A stretch of DNA of 64,000 nucleotides from Brachionus koreanus (taxonomy: Eukaryota; Rotifera; Eurotatoria; Ploima; Brachionidae), in assembly GCA_016987375.1 (NCBI GenBank), contig PJRA01000506.1, positions 125,854-189,853 of the forward strand, given 5' to 3'. The translations under genes were made by a program, and so were the position numbers. This document shows, in pieces, positions 21,673 through 33,835 of this stretch (positions are counted from its first letter, which is position 1; every line of letters starts with the position of its first letter). The notes beneath the pieces are model-generated. The model saw only the letters and a program-made list of their open reading frames with translations. It was not told where the DNA came from and did not search any database.

Positions 21673-23957
21673 TTATTGCAAAGCAAATTCTTCATTCAAA
21701 AGAGTTTTAATACCCAAACACATAGAATTAACCAACTCAAATTCTGATTTTCCGATTCTAACTTTATTAGAAATGTCATAAATTCCATCTTCAGACTCAC
21801 TATTTTCTCCATGTACCCCTCTAGGCTGTAAGTCCAACGATTCGCACAGTTCTTTGAGCTTTCCAGCTGCAGCCAATTTAGGAAGTCTAACGTGAACAGA
21901 TGCTCTTAACCCAGTTCCTATATTAGTCGGGCAAAAAGTCAAATAGCCAAACTTATCATGACGAACAAATTTAACAGTTTGTTCGATTATATCAATTCCT
22001 TTTACCATACGAGCGTAAACTTGCTTAATATTGCTTCCTTTTTGAATAGAAATTATTCTTACATGATCTTCTTCATTAATCCAAACAACAAATGTTCGTT
22101 TTCGGTTTATGTAAATGCCTCGATTTAAAGGCCAATCTGAATAACCGCCGGCACTCTTCAAGTATTTGTCGTCAGCGTCCGAAAAAAGATAATGAGTTTC
22201 AATCAAATGATCCCTCTCTTCATAACTTAGTTCTGAAAGTTCCAAAAAATCACCATAGAGCTCTCCTTGTAAATTCCTAAACGATTCAGTCATTTCATCT
22301 TTAATTTGCTCGCGTGTTTCACGACTCAATTTTGGACCCATTGGATAACCTTCCAAAGTTCTTCCAACTCGAATTCGACTTGAAATTATCGAATCAGCGT
22401 ATTTGTCTTCAAAATCTGGCAGTTCGTTTGGATCACCAAAGTCATGCACCGACTGAAGTGAGTATACGTCAACTTTGTGGTAATCACTAATAACCGGCCA
22501 AAATATTTCTGGAAATGTGTCATAGCATTCTGGATCTGGGGCGTACAACCCTACCGAGCTCGATGGATTTTCTACAGCAGATTTTACACAATCAACCAAA
22601 GTAGTTCCGTACTTGGTTGTTTTTTGAAGCCATAGCCACACATCTTTTGGTAAATACTTTTGAGTCATAGACATTTTTCCAGTCTTGGAACGCAAGGCCT
22701 GCTTGTTCAAAAAGCTCTAAATTTATTTTTTTAATCTAAATTTGGCTAATTATTATATTTTTTTTTTACTTGAGTTTTTTTTTTGTTAACTATCACTCTC
22801 ATGTTATCCAAAGTATTTGACAAATTATCATTTCTGGTCGCTTGACCAAGTAGCCATGGATTTTTTAAGGCTTGATAGGCATCTAAGCGTTTTTTTGGAT
22901 CAACAATCAATAATCTCATGATAAAATCCTTTGCATTCATGGAAAGATTCTCGAAACTAGACAAGTCTGTATTAAATTGTCCTTTTAGCACTTTTTTGTA
23001 CAATTCTTCATTATTTTCGCCTTTGAAAGGCTCTTCTCCGCATAGACTAAAATTTTATTAATCAAATTAATTTAAATAAAAATTCTTAAAATATTAACAG
23101 TAAATAAGCAAAGGCTCCAAGTGACCACATATCACTTGCAGGGTCTCCGACTTCATTTCGCAAAATTTCTGGAGCTAAAATTCTCAAATAAATCTAAGTT
23201 GATTGAAAGCTTTTTTAATCTATTACCACAAAATTGAATATTTGAAACGATAGAATGCTTTAACAATTCGGTGTCTAAGATTGGATAAAGAGCAACGTCG
23301 GTAAGTTTGATAGAACTTTCTTCACTCAAGTCATCGTGAACAAGATTTTCTGGTTTAATATTACCATGTACCAAGCCTTCATCATGAATGTACTTGAATA
23401 AAAAAATTGGATTTCTATTTTATTTTTTATTGTATTTACTCGAATGCCTGATAGAATTTGTTTTAAAATTTTAACTGCTTCTCTTTCTGTAAACGGCTTG
23501 ATTTTAACAGTTCTTTCTAAAACTTCTCCTCCTATTAAAAGTTCGGAAATAATATAGATATTATCAACGTCTTCAAAAATTTCTTTAATTCTTGCCTTAG
23601 TAAATCTCATGATATTTTTTTAATGTTATTTTATCTGGTCAAACTTACAACATTCTGATGTTTTAATTTAAGTAAATGGGACGCTTCTCTAAGTGATACT
23701 TTTCTGCTTTTCTTTAGAAATTAAAATTTTATAAAAAAAGACCAAAATTCTTTTAGTTTTTTTACATTTTTGGCTAAAATTTTAACACAACAAAATATAT
23801 TTTGGCCTCTTGGTTTACATTTCAAATTAGTTCCAAAAGGCCCACTTGATAATTCTTCGATTATTTCGTATTGCTCATTAAAAGGAATGTCTTTGACACT
23901 TTCTTCAACCCAATAGTCTAATTTATTTTCTAGTTTACTGGATTTTGTTTCAGGCAT
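21673..23957 (-). CDS. fusion: CAMK-like pseudokinase domain + complete arginine kinase
   Basis: Seven exons join in phase: 23957-23766, 23711-23649, 23595-23440, 23392-23227, 23174-23099, 23046-22770 and 22716-21673; 657 residues. Residues 30-300 form a protein-kinase fold closest to CAMK kinases: glycine loop (ELSSGPFGTN), Lys59 in CCVKIL, alpha-C Glu73, hinge ISELLIGGE, catalytic loop VHGNIKPENLV, CAPEIL, DMWSLGAFAYLLL and DPKKRLDAYQALKNPWL. The HRD Asp is Asn (HGN) and DFG reads DVA, so phosphotransfer is probably lost while nucleot­ide binding may persist. Residues 311-657 are a full phosphagen kinase: KYLPKDVW, VGLYAPD, SSRIRVGR, EGYPMGPKLSRE, WINEEDHVR, FCPTNIGTGLRAS with the reactive Cys, and RGVHGENSESEDGIYDISN. 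The Glu in GEN matches the arginine-contacting Glu of arginine kinases. A 53-nt in-phase intron joins the halves, with no stop between them. It probably buffers ATP by reversible phosphorylation of arginine. Confidence 0.85.
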
Positions 23958-25285
23958 TTTTTATTCTAAAAAAATCTTTAAAAACCAGGAAATGCAAAAT
24001 AAATTAAAGAAACGTTTAATGAATTTCTAAAATAAATTGAATTAATATCAGCAAGTGCAGACGCTGTTTAGAATATGATTTCTATTACAATATTTTGATA
24101 TTTAATTTGGTTACCAAGAAGACAGACCTCCTTTAATGGGTTTTTAAAAAATAAATAAATACAAAAAAATTTTTTTTCAACCAAAATTTTTTTGAATAAA
24201 AATGAAAATAAAAATCTTTCTTCGACGAGTTAATTGACATTTTATTCAAGAAAAAATTGATAAAAAATTAACTTTCATTTTCTAAATATTTTTAAGTAAA
24301 TAAAATCAATTACTACTATATAAAAATATAAATTAACTATTTTAGAAAAATATTCAATCTTTACTTTATCATCTTTACAAATAACATCTTCTGAGCTGAT
24401 ATCATTAATAAATCCTTCAATAGAACAAAGCACTGATTAGCAATCAGATGATATTATAGATATATCTTAACTGATGACTTCAAAGTTGGGCATCATTTCA
24501 AAAGAAAATTTTTATGACCTCATTATCTAAATTTTTAGACATCTATTAGAATAAATAAAAAACAGTTATTTAAAGAAATACGAATTAAGAAATCTACGCT
24601 TTATAGAAATGTGAAATTCTTTAGAAAATCAAGCTTGAAACTCTATCTTTTGAAGAATTGTTAAATGATTGAAATTTTTTACTATCAACTAATGTTTTCG
24701 GTATAAGCCATAAAAAGTCTAAAATTAAACAGATTTATATAAGTAAACAAAATCAAGGATACTCGCTATTATTAGATCTCTTTCTCGAAACCATATACAT
24801 ATTCTGACCAAAATTTTTGCATTTATATTTAGTGCAAATAGAAATTCAATAAATTTTAAAATTAAATTTATTTTAATTTTAAAAATTTCTTAAATTCAAA
24901 CATGTTCTTTAATATTCTTTATTGGCTTTGACATATATTTTGAATGATTTTTTATTTTTGTATTTTTGAAAAAAAAAACTTTTCTTTTGGATTAAAAGTA
25001 TGTTTAAATTAAATGAATTTTGTGACAAAAAAAAATCAATCCTGAGAACTAAAAACATTCTCCTTTTTGAATTTTAAAGAATTCAAAGTTAAAGACTTAA
25101 GTCAGAAAATAAAAAATTTTCTGAAATCTTTTGAAATTTAATTTATAAAATTAAAAAACTTTAAATTATGCTATAATAGAAATACATAATTGAAATTTTA
25201 ACGTGAATTTTGTTTAAATACCACACTTTTTTGGAAAAATACAACAATTTTTTTAATTGATACCACAAATATTAAGATTAAATAA
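23958..25285. other. intergenic, about 1.3 kb
   Basis: Upstream region of the kinase-fusion gene. AT-rich; no conserved frame or repeat recognised. Confidence 0.4.
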
Positions 25286-25477
25286 ATGATCTTTTTATTA
25301 CAACGTAATTGCTCGATTTTAACGACATGTCGTCAAAATCTAACAATTGAACGTTCACTAAAGAACAAAAGAAATCAAGGTAAAATTTTCAATTATTTGC
25401 AAGCTTGTGAGTCTTTAGAAGAAATCCAAAAATTCAGTAAAAATCTCAAGTTCGAAATATATGAAATTAAAACATGA
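25286..25477 (+). CDS. doubtful small open frame, 63 residues
   Basis: ATG to TGA encoding a basic peptide (starting MIFLLQRNCS, with RSLKNKRNQ and ACESLEEIQKF). Codons look somewhat less AT-extreme than the surroundings, which is the only reason to list it. No family, partner exon or splice signal could be assigned; it may be a first exon, a small gene or chance. Confidence 0.18.
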   Translation: MIFLLQRNCSILTTCRQNLTIERSLKNKRNQGKIFNYLQACESLEEIQKFSKNLKFEIYEIKT

Positions 25478-26306
25478 AGCGAATACATTGAGCTTTTTCA
25501 AAAGAATATTGAAAGAAACAATTTTTTTTAAAAACATTATTATGGTTAAACTTTAAATTGTATATTGGAAATATACACTAAATCTTAGTGACATCTTTTT
25601 AACATTTGTCTCATTTCTGGTATTAGAATTAATAAAATTATTAACTGAATTCAGCATCTTAATGTCCTTTGTTACAAATATTTATGTATTTTTCTAATTT
25701 TAATTCATTTTTTTTTAAGTTTAATTAAGATTTATGCTAGAACAGTTTATAAAGAAAATAGTAATGATTTCAAGAATAAAATATTAGTACAAATGCTCAA
25801 TTGTTAATTTTAATTCTAAGGATTTATCTAATTTATGTCAAATATTTTTTTATGCTATTTTTTTTAAGTTTTAATTTAATTTTGCTTAAAATTAATTTAT
25901 TAAAAATTAGATGAATTAAGACTGTTAAATGGGCACCATTAAATCACTCAAATTTAAATTTAAAGACAATTTTTAAATACATAATTTTAATTTAAAAAAC
26001 TGATCTATTTAGTAGGAAAATATTTTTGAAAATTTATGCTTTATAAAAAAAAGAAGTCACGATGAAAGATTTTTAATTATTTTCGATTTTAGACTTTTTA
26101 TGAAAAATTTTATGCTAAAACTTTTTAATATATATTTGGTTAAAATATTTGAAGAATCAAAAAAAAATCAATAAAATTTTATTTTTTGTTTTATTGTTAT
26201 ACTAAAATTTCCCTACTCATTATAAATTCATTTTTTCATATACTTCCACATCACATATTCCAATCTTTATATTTAAATTTTTTTTAAATAATTGATAGTT
26301 TTAGAA
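25478..26306. other. intergenic, upstream of malectin
   Basis: AT-rich; the last 100 nt before the malectin ATG should contain its promoter. Nothing specific recognised. Confidence 0.4.
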
Positions 26307-27239
26307 ATGATTTTTTTAGTTTTTAGTCTAGTATTTAGTAGTAGTATAATTTCTCAAGTAACATGCCTTGGAGAAATTATTTTTGCTCTAAATGCTGGTG
26401 GTGACTCTTATACTGATAGCAATGGTATTCGGTATCGCCGCGATTACTTATCAGATGGAGTAGCGTCAGATTATGGTCGAAGTTTAGACATAAAAAGAGT
26501 TCCTGCTCAGGACAAGCTTCTCTACCAAACTGAAAGATATTCACCTGAAACTTTTAGTTATTCGATTTCGATGCCGTCTAATGATGCAGAATATGTGTTA
26601 TGGTTGAAATTTAGTGAAGTTTGGTTTAATGCACCTAACTTAAAAGTGTTTGATGTTGCATTAAATGATGCAATAATCCTTAAAGATCTTGATATTTATG
26701 CGAATGTTGGACGAGGAGTTGCCCATGACGAAATTATTCCATTCCAAATAAGAAAAAATAAACTTATTGTTGAAGGGAAAAGCTATCCTTTCAACGGAGA
26801 AATAAAAGTTGAGTTTATTAAAGGCGATTTAGATAACCCAAAGATTAATGCAATAGTTGTAATGAAAGGAACCCCAGATCGTAATTATTTTTAGAAATTC
26901 TGCAAAAAAAAAGGTGTTAAAAATATTTATTTAGAGGTGCCGAAATTAGCTCCAAACGAGCCTGAAGAACCAGAAGATGATGATGATTTACTGGAGAACG
27001 AATTAGATGAATTTGAAGAAAACGAGGAAGAAAATGAGCAAATAAAGGCTAGAAGACAAATGAGGCAAATGCAAGAAAAGCAAGAAGAAGTTAAAAAACC
27101 TAGCAAGAAAAAAACTTATGAATTCGAGGAAGAAGTTGAAGATCCATACGCAGCAGATGAATCTAGTTATTTGATTCCAATTCTTGTCACCCTTGGTGCT
27201 TTTATTCCAATTTTGTTTTGTTTGTGCAAACTGAAATAA
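26307..27239 (+). CDS. MLEC: malectin (ER Glc2-N-glycan-binding lectin)
   Basis: Exons 26307-26880 and 26935-27239 (54-nt intron), 292 residues, the same length as human malectin. Signal peptide MIFLVFSLVFSSSIISQVTC, then the malectin domain: FALNAGGDSYTDSNGIRYRRD, YSISMPSNDAEYVLWLKFSEVWF, VFDVALND and a DxD-like YANVG region. The second exon begins VPKLAPNEPEEPE, an acidic/Lys-rich linker, then DPYAADESSYLIPILV and a C-terminal membrane anchor ending PILFCLCKLK, closely matching the vertebrate tail ([24 protein letters not shown]). Malectin is a type I ER membrane protein that binds diglucosylated N-glycans with ribophorin I in quality control. The ATG at 26307 is chosen because it opens directly into the signal peptide. 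AATAAA follows at 27270. Confidence 0.96.
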
Positions 27240-29992
27240 TAGTTCTTTCAATTTGATGAATTATTAATTAATAAAATAGAATTGGAAAACAATGTTTATC
27301 AATTCAGAATTAGTTTAAATGTAAGAAAGCATTAATCAAAATTATCTTTTTTATTTTAGACATTTAATTTGAAAATTTCATTTTTAAAATATTTTATTTA
27401 AAAAAAAAAAAATTTCATGTTGAAATAAATGATCCAAAAAATTAAAATAAGTTAATTCCAGACGTTACCCAAAGCTTATTTATCCATTTTTCTTAAAATA
27501 ATTTATTTAATTATGATTACTCAATTAATTATTAGAGAATTTTAAATATTCTAAAAAAATTCAGTTAAGTTATTAAAGTGCATTGGTAAAGCCTAATTTT
27601 GATTTAAATTATACACAAATAATAAAATTTATTTTTTTTAAATAAACAAAAGGGTCATTTAAATAGATACCACAAAAATTTGAATAAAATATCTAATTTC
27701 TAGCTTTTTCTCAAATAATTAAGATTCAACATAAAAAAATATCAAGACTGGATTAAATAACGGACTAAATTAATGCGTGTCGATAAAATTGGATTTATGC
27801 ACCTGAAAATAGGAAATCAGTCCGCTATTTTTATTATTGTGTCTATAATAAATAATCTTAAAAGTAAAAGTTAATAATAATAATAATAATCTACAGCAGA
27901 TTAACTGCGGAGCAATGCAATAAGTGCCTTGCTATGGTAGTTGTCTGGTTTTAAAAGTTAAAAATAAATGATCTCTACAAATAGCTCCAAATCTTTCAAA
28001 AAATTTTATAAAAACTAAAAACTTAAATAAAAGCTAATTAGCGCAAGAACTGCCTAACTCTCGTAATCCAATATTTTATAATCAAGGTAATTACTTCCTT
28101 ACTTTTTTTTATTAATCATTTTAAGTTAATCTATATTTATAAGAATTGAATTCAGCAACCCAAATTGCAAATTTTATCATGAAAAGCCACTGATTGAAAC
28201 TGGACTAACGCACTTAAATCGAACTCAAAATTATTATAGTAGAATTCACTATCTTTGACTTGAGTATAAAAATGATATTAATTATTAAAAAGAAAACTAA
28301 ATTGTTCAAAATATCAAAATTTGACCGCTAAAATAAACGGTCTAAAAACTGGTCGCATGAACTCGGCTCGATTAAGACAGACACGGTAATTGTTTCGGTA
28401 AATAAAGACCAGTTTTCTGTCCTCTTGCACATACACCTATACAACTAATTTGACACAAGTTTTAAACTATGTACCAAAAAGCATCGAATCAGATGAATCT
28501 GCAATTGATAAACAATATCTGATCCAAAAAAGAACAAGAATGTAGTTAAACAATTAAGATAAGTGATAAGTGTTAAAATCTTTTGGTGAATACACAACTC
28601 GATAGAGATAAACAAATATAAAAAAAACATTTATGATATATAATATATAAAAAAAAAACACTTTCATTATATCTATTTTATTATGCTTATTTTATTACAT
28701 TTAACTCTCAAAGACAGAAAAGATTTAAAGACCCTTTTTATTTCACTCTTTTTTTTACTTTTTCAATGAAAATAAATTATTTTCTAATAAAAATTAACTA
28801 ATTTTATAATATTTTTGATTTAAAATATGATTGAAAAAAAAATTATAAAAATAATATTTATCAAAAAGGGTTCATAAGACCTGTCCAGTCTTTGAGTGTT
28901 AATGCACAGGAAATTGTGGTACCTGATAAAACAGCTAAAATTTTCCAATTTTAATATGATAGAAAGTCGAAAACATTATTTTTTAAATTTCATCGACAAC
29001 AATAATCTCATCAGTAATTTTAACCAATCGAGTTCTACAAGGATCAAAGTTAGCGTCTCAACAAGTTCATGATCTCCATATTTACAGAAAGATACTGTTG
29101 AAATGAATAAGTTCAGGAAAATGCCTTACACTATATAAATATGAATAGCCCAAAGAATTGAATTGTAGAAGCACCAAGCATTTTTTCACGTTTTTTTAAT
29201 TCAAAAATATTTTATAAAAAAACTGTAATAATTTTATAAAGTAATATCACTTTTTAAAGAAAATTTTAAAATCTACATAAATTAAAAACCCATTTGAAAA
29301 ATCTATTCAAAAGATATGATGATTTAAAAATTTTCAAGAGTCAAAATGACTTTTTTGGTGCTTCTAGTGTTAAATTTATGTTAAAACAGGACGAATTTCT
29401 AATATTTGAAATAGTTTACCATAAGTAATTTTTAATTCTGTATCAATAAAAATGTTCAAAGCTAATTTGGATAAATAGCTTATCAAATAACTTAACAAAT
29501 AAATATTATTTAGGAAGGGTCGCAGTATTATATTACTACAATTACTATCAAAAGGTAAGCTTTAATTTATTTATTTTAAAAAAAATAGTACACAATGTCT
29601 TTTCATGTCTTTTAACGGAATAAAATTATTGTTTGGTAAAAAATAAACAAAATCTAAAAATTCAAAAATGAAAATTGTTTAAATTTTTAAATATTAATTT
29701 AGGTTTTATTATGTGTCTGATGCTAATAAAAAGCCAAATCAAATAGGGTCAAATATAGACGTTATATCGTCTAAGGAGTCATTAATATTCTAGACATAGA
29801 ACCGATAAACTAATATAAAAATAAAAAACTTATTTTTGAGTAACCTAGGAGATTATAAATAAATGTGAAGGTACTTTTTATTATTCAAATGTACTGAACA
29901 TATTTCTCAATTCAAATTTTTTTTTAGATAAAGCATAAAAATTTTTTAAGACAATTTTTTTAAATTAATGCACCTCATCTAGTTTTGGGAAA
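27240..29992. other. intergenic, about 2.75 kb, transposon debris likely
   Basis: No gene recognised. A TAA microsatellite lies at about 27872-27890. Short inverted pairs are seen: AACGGACT near 27761 with AGTCCG near 27822, and AAAACTGGTC 28345-28354 with GACCAGTTTT 28407-28416. A 12-nt inverted pair TAGAAGCACCAA at 29166-29177 and 29355-29366 could bound a small element (listed separately). The patch 27.9-28.45 kb is GC-richer than its surroundings. Confidence 0.4.
29166..29366. repeat. possible MITE: 12-nt perfect terminal inverted repeats
   Basis: TAGAAGCACCAA at 29166-29177 is repeated inverted at 29355-29366, about 200 nt end to end. Internal sequence is AT-rich and non-coding. Without a second copy or a clear target-site duplication this is only a candidate. 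Confidence 0.35.
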
Positions 29993-32346
29993 ATGACTGA
30001 AATTTTTAAAAACTACGTCGAAACTCTAGAAACTGAACCCTCGCAAACTAATTTTTCGGCATATAATGATAAAGTAAATTGTCTTTTAAAATAAAAAGCT
30101 CATCAAACTTAATAGTTTTAAATTGAAAAGAATTTTTCTGATTTGGTAAAAACTACTCTTGCAAATGCAAAAAATAGTGATGATTTTTATAAGAAATTGG
30201 TCGAATTAAAAAATGAGCAAAAAAAAACTCTGGTTTACATGGAAGAATTGTACAACCAAAAACAATTATTAAAAGATACAATTCAAAAAAGCGAGCTTAA
30301 TCTAAATGAAATAAAATCAACCACATATCCTCTGCCAAAAGATGAAAATTACAAATTTAGCTTAAATACAGTAAGTGCATACGAAAAAAAGCCAATGAAC
30401 CAAATGGAGAGCGATTTAAAAGAATTTACTAAAGTAGAATCAAAACCCCCTCTTCCTAGACAAAGTGTAGTTACTTTTCAAGACAGTGTTAATAAGAACT
30501 CGCTTAGTGATGACGAAAAATTAGAAGCCAAAACTTATGATCTAATAAGTGATGATTTAAAACGCATTGAGAAAATATGGGAAAATTTCAAATTCGAAGA
30601 GGAAGTTAATCCAAACAAAAAAAGCATAGATTTTAATAGAAAATTCGAAAAGCGAATCAAAAAAGATTCAAGAAACTCAAAAAAAACTAAAGTTGAGTGG
30701 GTACCAAAATTGACTATACCAGAACCATTTTCAATGACAATTCGTGAACAAATAAAATCTGAACAAAAAATAAAGCAAACTCGTGAAACACAAGATGAAC
30801 GAGAAAAACGAATTGAAGCCGAGCTAAGAGAATGTAGCAAAAAGTTTCGTGCTCAACCAGTGCCGGCTCATGTTTCAGTGCCTTTGTATGAAAAGCTAAA
30901 AAATGAAGAAGAATTAAGAAAAATAAGGCTAAAAAAAATGAGCAAAGAATATATGGACAAAGTTTGCAAACCATTTAATTTAACTGAATCGAAAAAAAAA
31001 GAAAGAGAACGCAGACATTCTTACAGTGAGGGACAGAGTGAATTTAATGCCCAACCTCTACCAGACTTTTATTTTAATGAAGAAATGGACGAAAAGTAAA
31101 ATGATGGTTTTATCTTACATCTTATTTTTTATTAATTTTTTAAGACTCAAAGAATTAGAATTGTACAAACAATTAAAAAATCAAATGAGAGCCATTGAAC
31201 TTCTCAAGCAAAGCAAACTTCCTAATAATATGCAATTACAAGAAGAAAAGAAAAAATTGGAACAAGAAAGAGCCAAAACATTTATAAAAGAAGTGTCTAA
31301 ATTGCAAAAAAAAATTGACAAGTCGTTGGAAAGACGTGCCAAATCAGCAAATAGAAATAAACCGTCTAGAAAATCACACGATGTTCCTGATCATGATACC
31401 ATGTACAAAAAATTTGTCATTGAAATGGAAATGAAAAAAGCTGAAAATCGAAAAAATACAGTGTCAGAACCATTTGTTTTACTTACTGAAACGAGAACAA
31501 GGCCGCAAAAAGAAGAAAAATCAGCTCCAAAAAGAAGCAATAGCATGTCTAGATTAAGTTCGTTTTAATTTGAATTTTTGTTTCTATTTTTTTTTATTTT
31601 ATTTTTGACCTTTTTTAAGATAAAAGCCTTTCAGCTTCTATGGACGCTTTTCCAATTAAATATAACGAATCCCACAAGTTGAGAGAAAGTCTCACCAAGT
31701 AAGCAAAGCAAATTTGCATGAAATTGCAGTCTATTTAGATTATTTTTCTTTTAATAAAGAGGGAAAATTAATGACATGACTCGAAAGGAGCTACAAAACG
31801 AGCATATTGAAAAAATGAAAAAATTAAAACAAAAAAAACTCCATGATCAGATACAAGAAAAAATAAACTACGATCCAAAAGAACTCAGAAAAAGTTTTGA
31901 TCGACAAGCAAGAAAATTAAGGTTGGTACAGGAATATTTAAGAATTTCGCGATTTAGTTCTTTTTTTTCAATTTATTTATTTAATAGACTTGATCAAAAG
32001 GCAAAGGAAGAAGAATACGAAAAAGAAATAGGTAATATTTATAAATCAATTGAAAATCGAAAATTACAGTTCGAACAACTCGAAGAGGTTAGTAATCCAA
32101 ATTTTTTCAAGCACCAAATATAAATATTATTTTTGAAGAAAAATTTGCGAAAGGCTATTGAAAAAAAATGTGAAGAAGCATTTAAAATGGCTGGAATTGA
32201 GCCAAGTAAATTATATGATACAAAGTAAAAAGAAATTCAAATTAAATTTTACTTGAATTAAATTAAACATTCTAATAAGGTCATCAGTTAAAGTGGCCAA
32301 TTCAACTGCATATAATCCGATTGATTCCGAATGGATAAATGAATAG
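29993..32346 (+). CDS. FAM161: FAM161 family centrosomal/ciliary protein
   Basis: Eight exons in phase: 29993-30073, 30131-31095, 31145-31557, 31620-31698, 31760-31921, 31988-32087, 32139-32224 and 32280-32346; 650 residues (human FAM161A about 660). Conserved core: LTIPEPFSMTIREQ, KKFRAQPVPAHVSVPLYEKL, VCKPFNL, FNAQPLPDF and LKELELYKQLKNQMRAIELL, all in the order seen in FAM161A/B. The C-terminal half is coiled coil with AIEKKCEEAFKMAGIEP. FAM161A binds microtubules, sits at the connecting cilium and inner scaffold of centrioles, and is lost in human retinitis pigmentosa. Exon 3 uses an unusual GTTCGT donor; the weak site is chosen because it keeps frame. A vs B paralogue is not distinguished, so one ancestral gene is likely. 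Confidence 0.92.
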
Positions 32347-33460
32347 TTGTTTATGTTTTTATAAAAATTATGGAAAAAAAAATTTAAAGTTAAATAAAAT
32401 TTCTAAAAAAAATCTTTTGTTTTTAAATTAAAATAAAATTAAATTTAACAATCAGCAATTAACTTAATCATTGAAAAAAAAATTGAAAACTATTTGAAAT
32501 AAAAAATTTCCTAAAATTCCTAATTATATTTGCAAATGGATTGGAAAATGCTAAAATAGCTAAAGAGTCCCTTTATCTGTATTAGAAGAGAAAGGAGAAA
32601 TTTTAAGAGGAAATTGTATGAGAATGCACATGGAAAGTTTTCCTACCAAATTGAGAAGCGATTTTACAAGTGCGGTGACATTCTGACATGTTTTCTTTTT
32701 GAAAAGAGTGGTCCCATTGAAAAGTTTGCCTGATAGTGTTGTAAAAATCAAATATACGGTAATCTTCAACGTGCCATTGGACAGTCGACTTACAGTAATG
32801 GGGTCAGACACTATTGTTAGAATATCGCAGCAAAAACTAATAAATAATTAAAAAAAAAGATTAAAATTTGAATATCAAATTTTTAAAATTTAATTATGCT
32901 TTTTTTTTATTTCTTAAATAAATAATTAGAATTATTAGCTTTGTTTCAGAAAGATATACAAATATATCATTCATTGAAATACTGAAAACCGAAGCATAAT
33001 ACTAAATATGCTAGACTGAGATCGAAACTCTTCACTAATAAAGAGCTTAGTTCACAAATTTCTGGCTTTACTATACACCTCCAGAAAAGAGAAAAGCAGA
33101 AAGACTAAAAATGATAATTTATTCTTTATTTTCAATAGTTAATAAAATATTTAAAGAAAATCAAGTAAAAATTTTGATTTAGATATTAACGGATGGGTTG
33201 AATATTTTATAGTATCTAAGTATTTCTCGATTTATTTCAGAATATTTTTGCAATTAAACTATTAAAACAATTAAATGATTCTGAGTCAAAATATGATGAT
33301 TAATAGATCTTTTTTAATCGAACAAATTAAGGAACATGTGAAAATAACATGTTTATTTCTTTTATCTAATTTGATTTACCAAACAATTTTAAAATCAAAG
33401 AATTTAAATTTACCATTTATTTAAATTATTCTTTAAAATTAAATAAAGAATCAAATATAT
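32347..33460. other. intergenic, about 1.1 kb, with a GC-richer island
   Basis: Convergent spacer between FAM161 (+) and the V-ATPase G gene (-). The patch about 32570-32820 has more G+C than anything around it and carries an open 83-codon frame on the minus strand (SDPITVSRLSNGTLKITVY...). The opposite strand also has long frames; I cannot assign it and suspect a mobile-element fragment. Confidence 0.4.
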
Positions 33461-33835
33461 TTAAATTACCAAATTATCGTGTGCTCTTGGTTCAACATTA
33501 TTAACTAATTCCAGAATGAAATCCAAAGTTTTTTCGAAATTAAATTTAAATTCTTCAAACATAAGAGCCTTTTTTTTCTCAAAAGTTTCTTCTAGGTGAA
33601 GGACATCTGTTTCTTGTCCACTAGAATATTCTTTATAAAGTTTATCAAGAGATAGTTCTCTCTGTTTTCGGAAGATTTCAATTTCTTCGGTTGAGTCTTC
33701 TTTTGCTTTTTTCATTAAAACTGCTTTTCTTTTTTTTGCCGCCTCAATAACTGTGCCAGCTCTCTTTTCGGCATCGGTCAACATAGTTATACAGCTAGCA
33801 TCACTTGAAGCTTTTTTCGTGTTTTTTTCAGGCAT
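33461..33835 (-). CDS. ATP6V1G: V-type H+-ATPase subunit G (V1)
   Basis: Intronless, 124 residues, normal length for the family (about 118). Predicted helical, charged: ITMLTDAEKRAGTVIEAAKKRKAVLMKKAKEDSTEEIEIFR aligns with the family start ([38 protein letters not shown]). The C-terminus (DFILELVNNVEPRAHDN) matches DNLLAFVCDIRPEIHEN. Subunit G pairs with E to form the peripheral stalks of the V1 sector, which couple ATP hydrolysis to proton pumping in lysosomes, endosomes and Golgi. Start ATG is the first in frame. Confidence 0.93.
   Translation of the reverse strand: MPEKNTKKASSDASCITMLTDAEKRAGTVIEAAKKRKAVLMKKAKEDSTEEIEIFRKQRELSLDKLYKEYSSGQETDVLHLEETFEKKKALMFEEFKFNFEKTLDFILELVNNVEPRAHDNLVI

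Noticed and set aside
23601..23610. Kinase exon 3 starting at the Met-Arg-Phe-Thr frame
   Set aside because: The only phase-correct acceptor is at 23596; it also gives exactly the expected spacing between the alpha-C region and the hinge.
28445..28630. Minus-strand frame of 61 codons
   Set aside because: Phe/Leu/Ile-rich chance frame in AT-rich spacer; no start context, partner exon or homologue.
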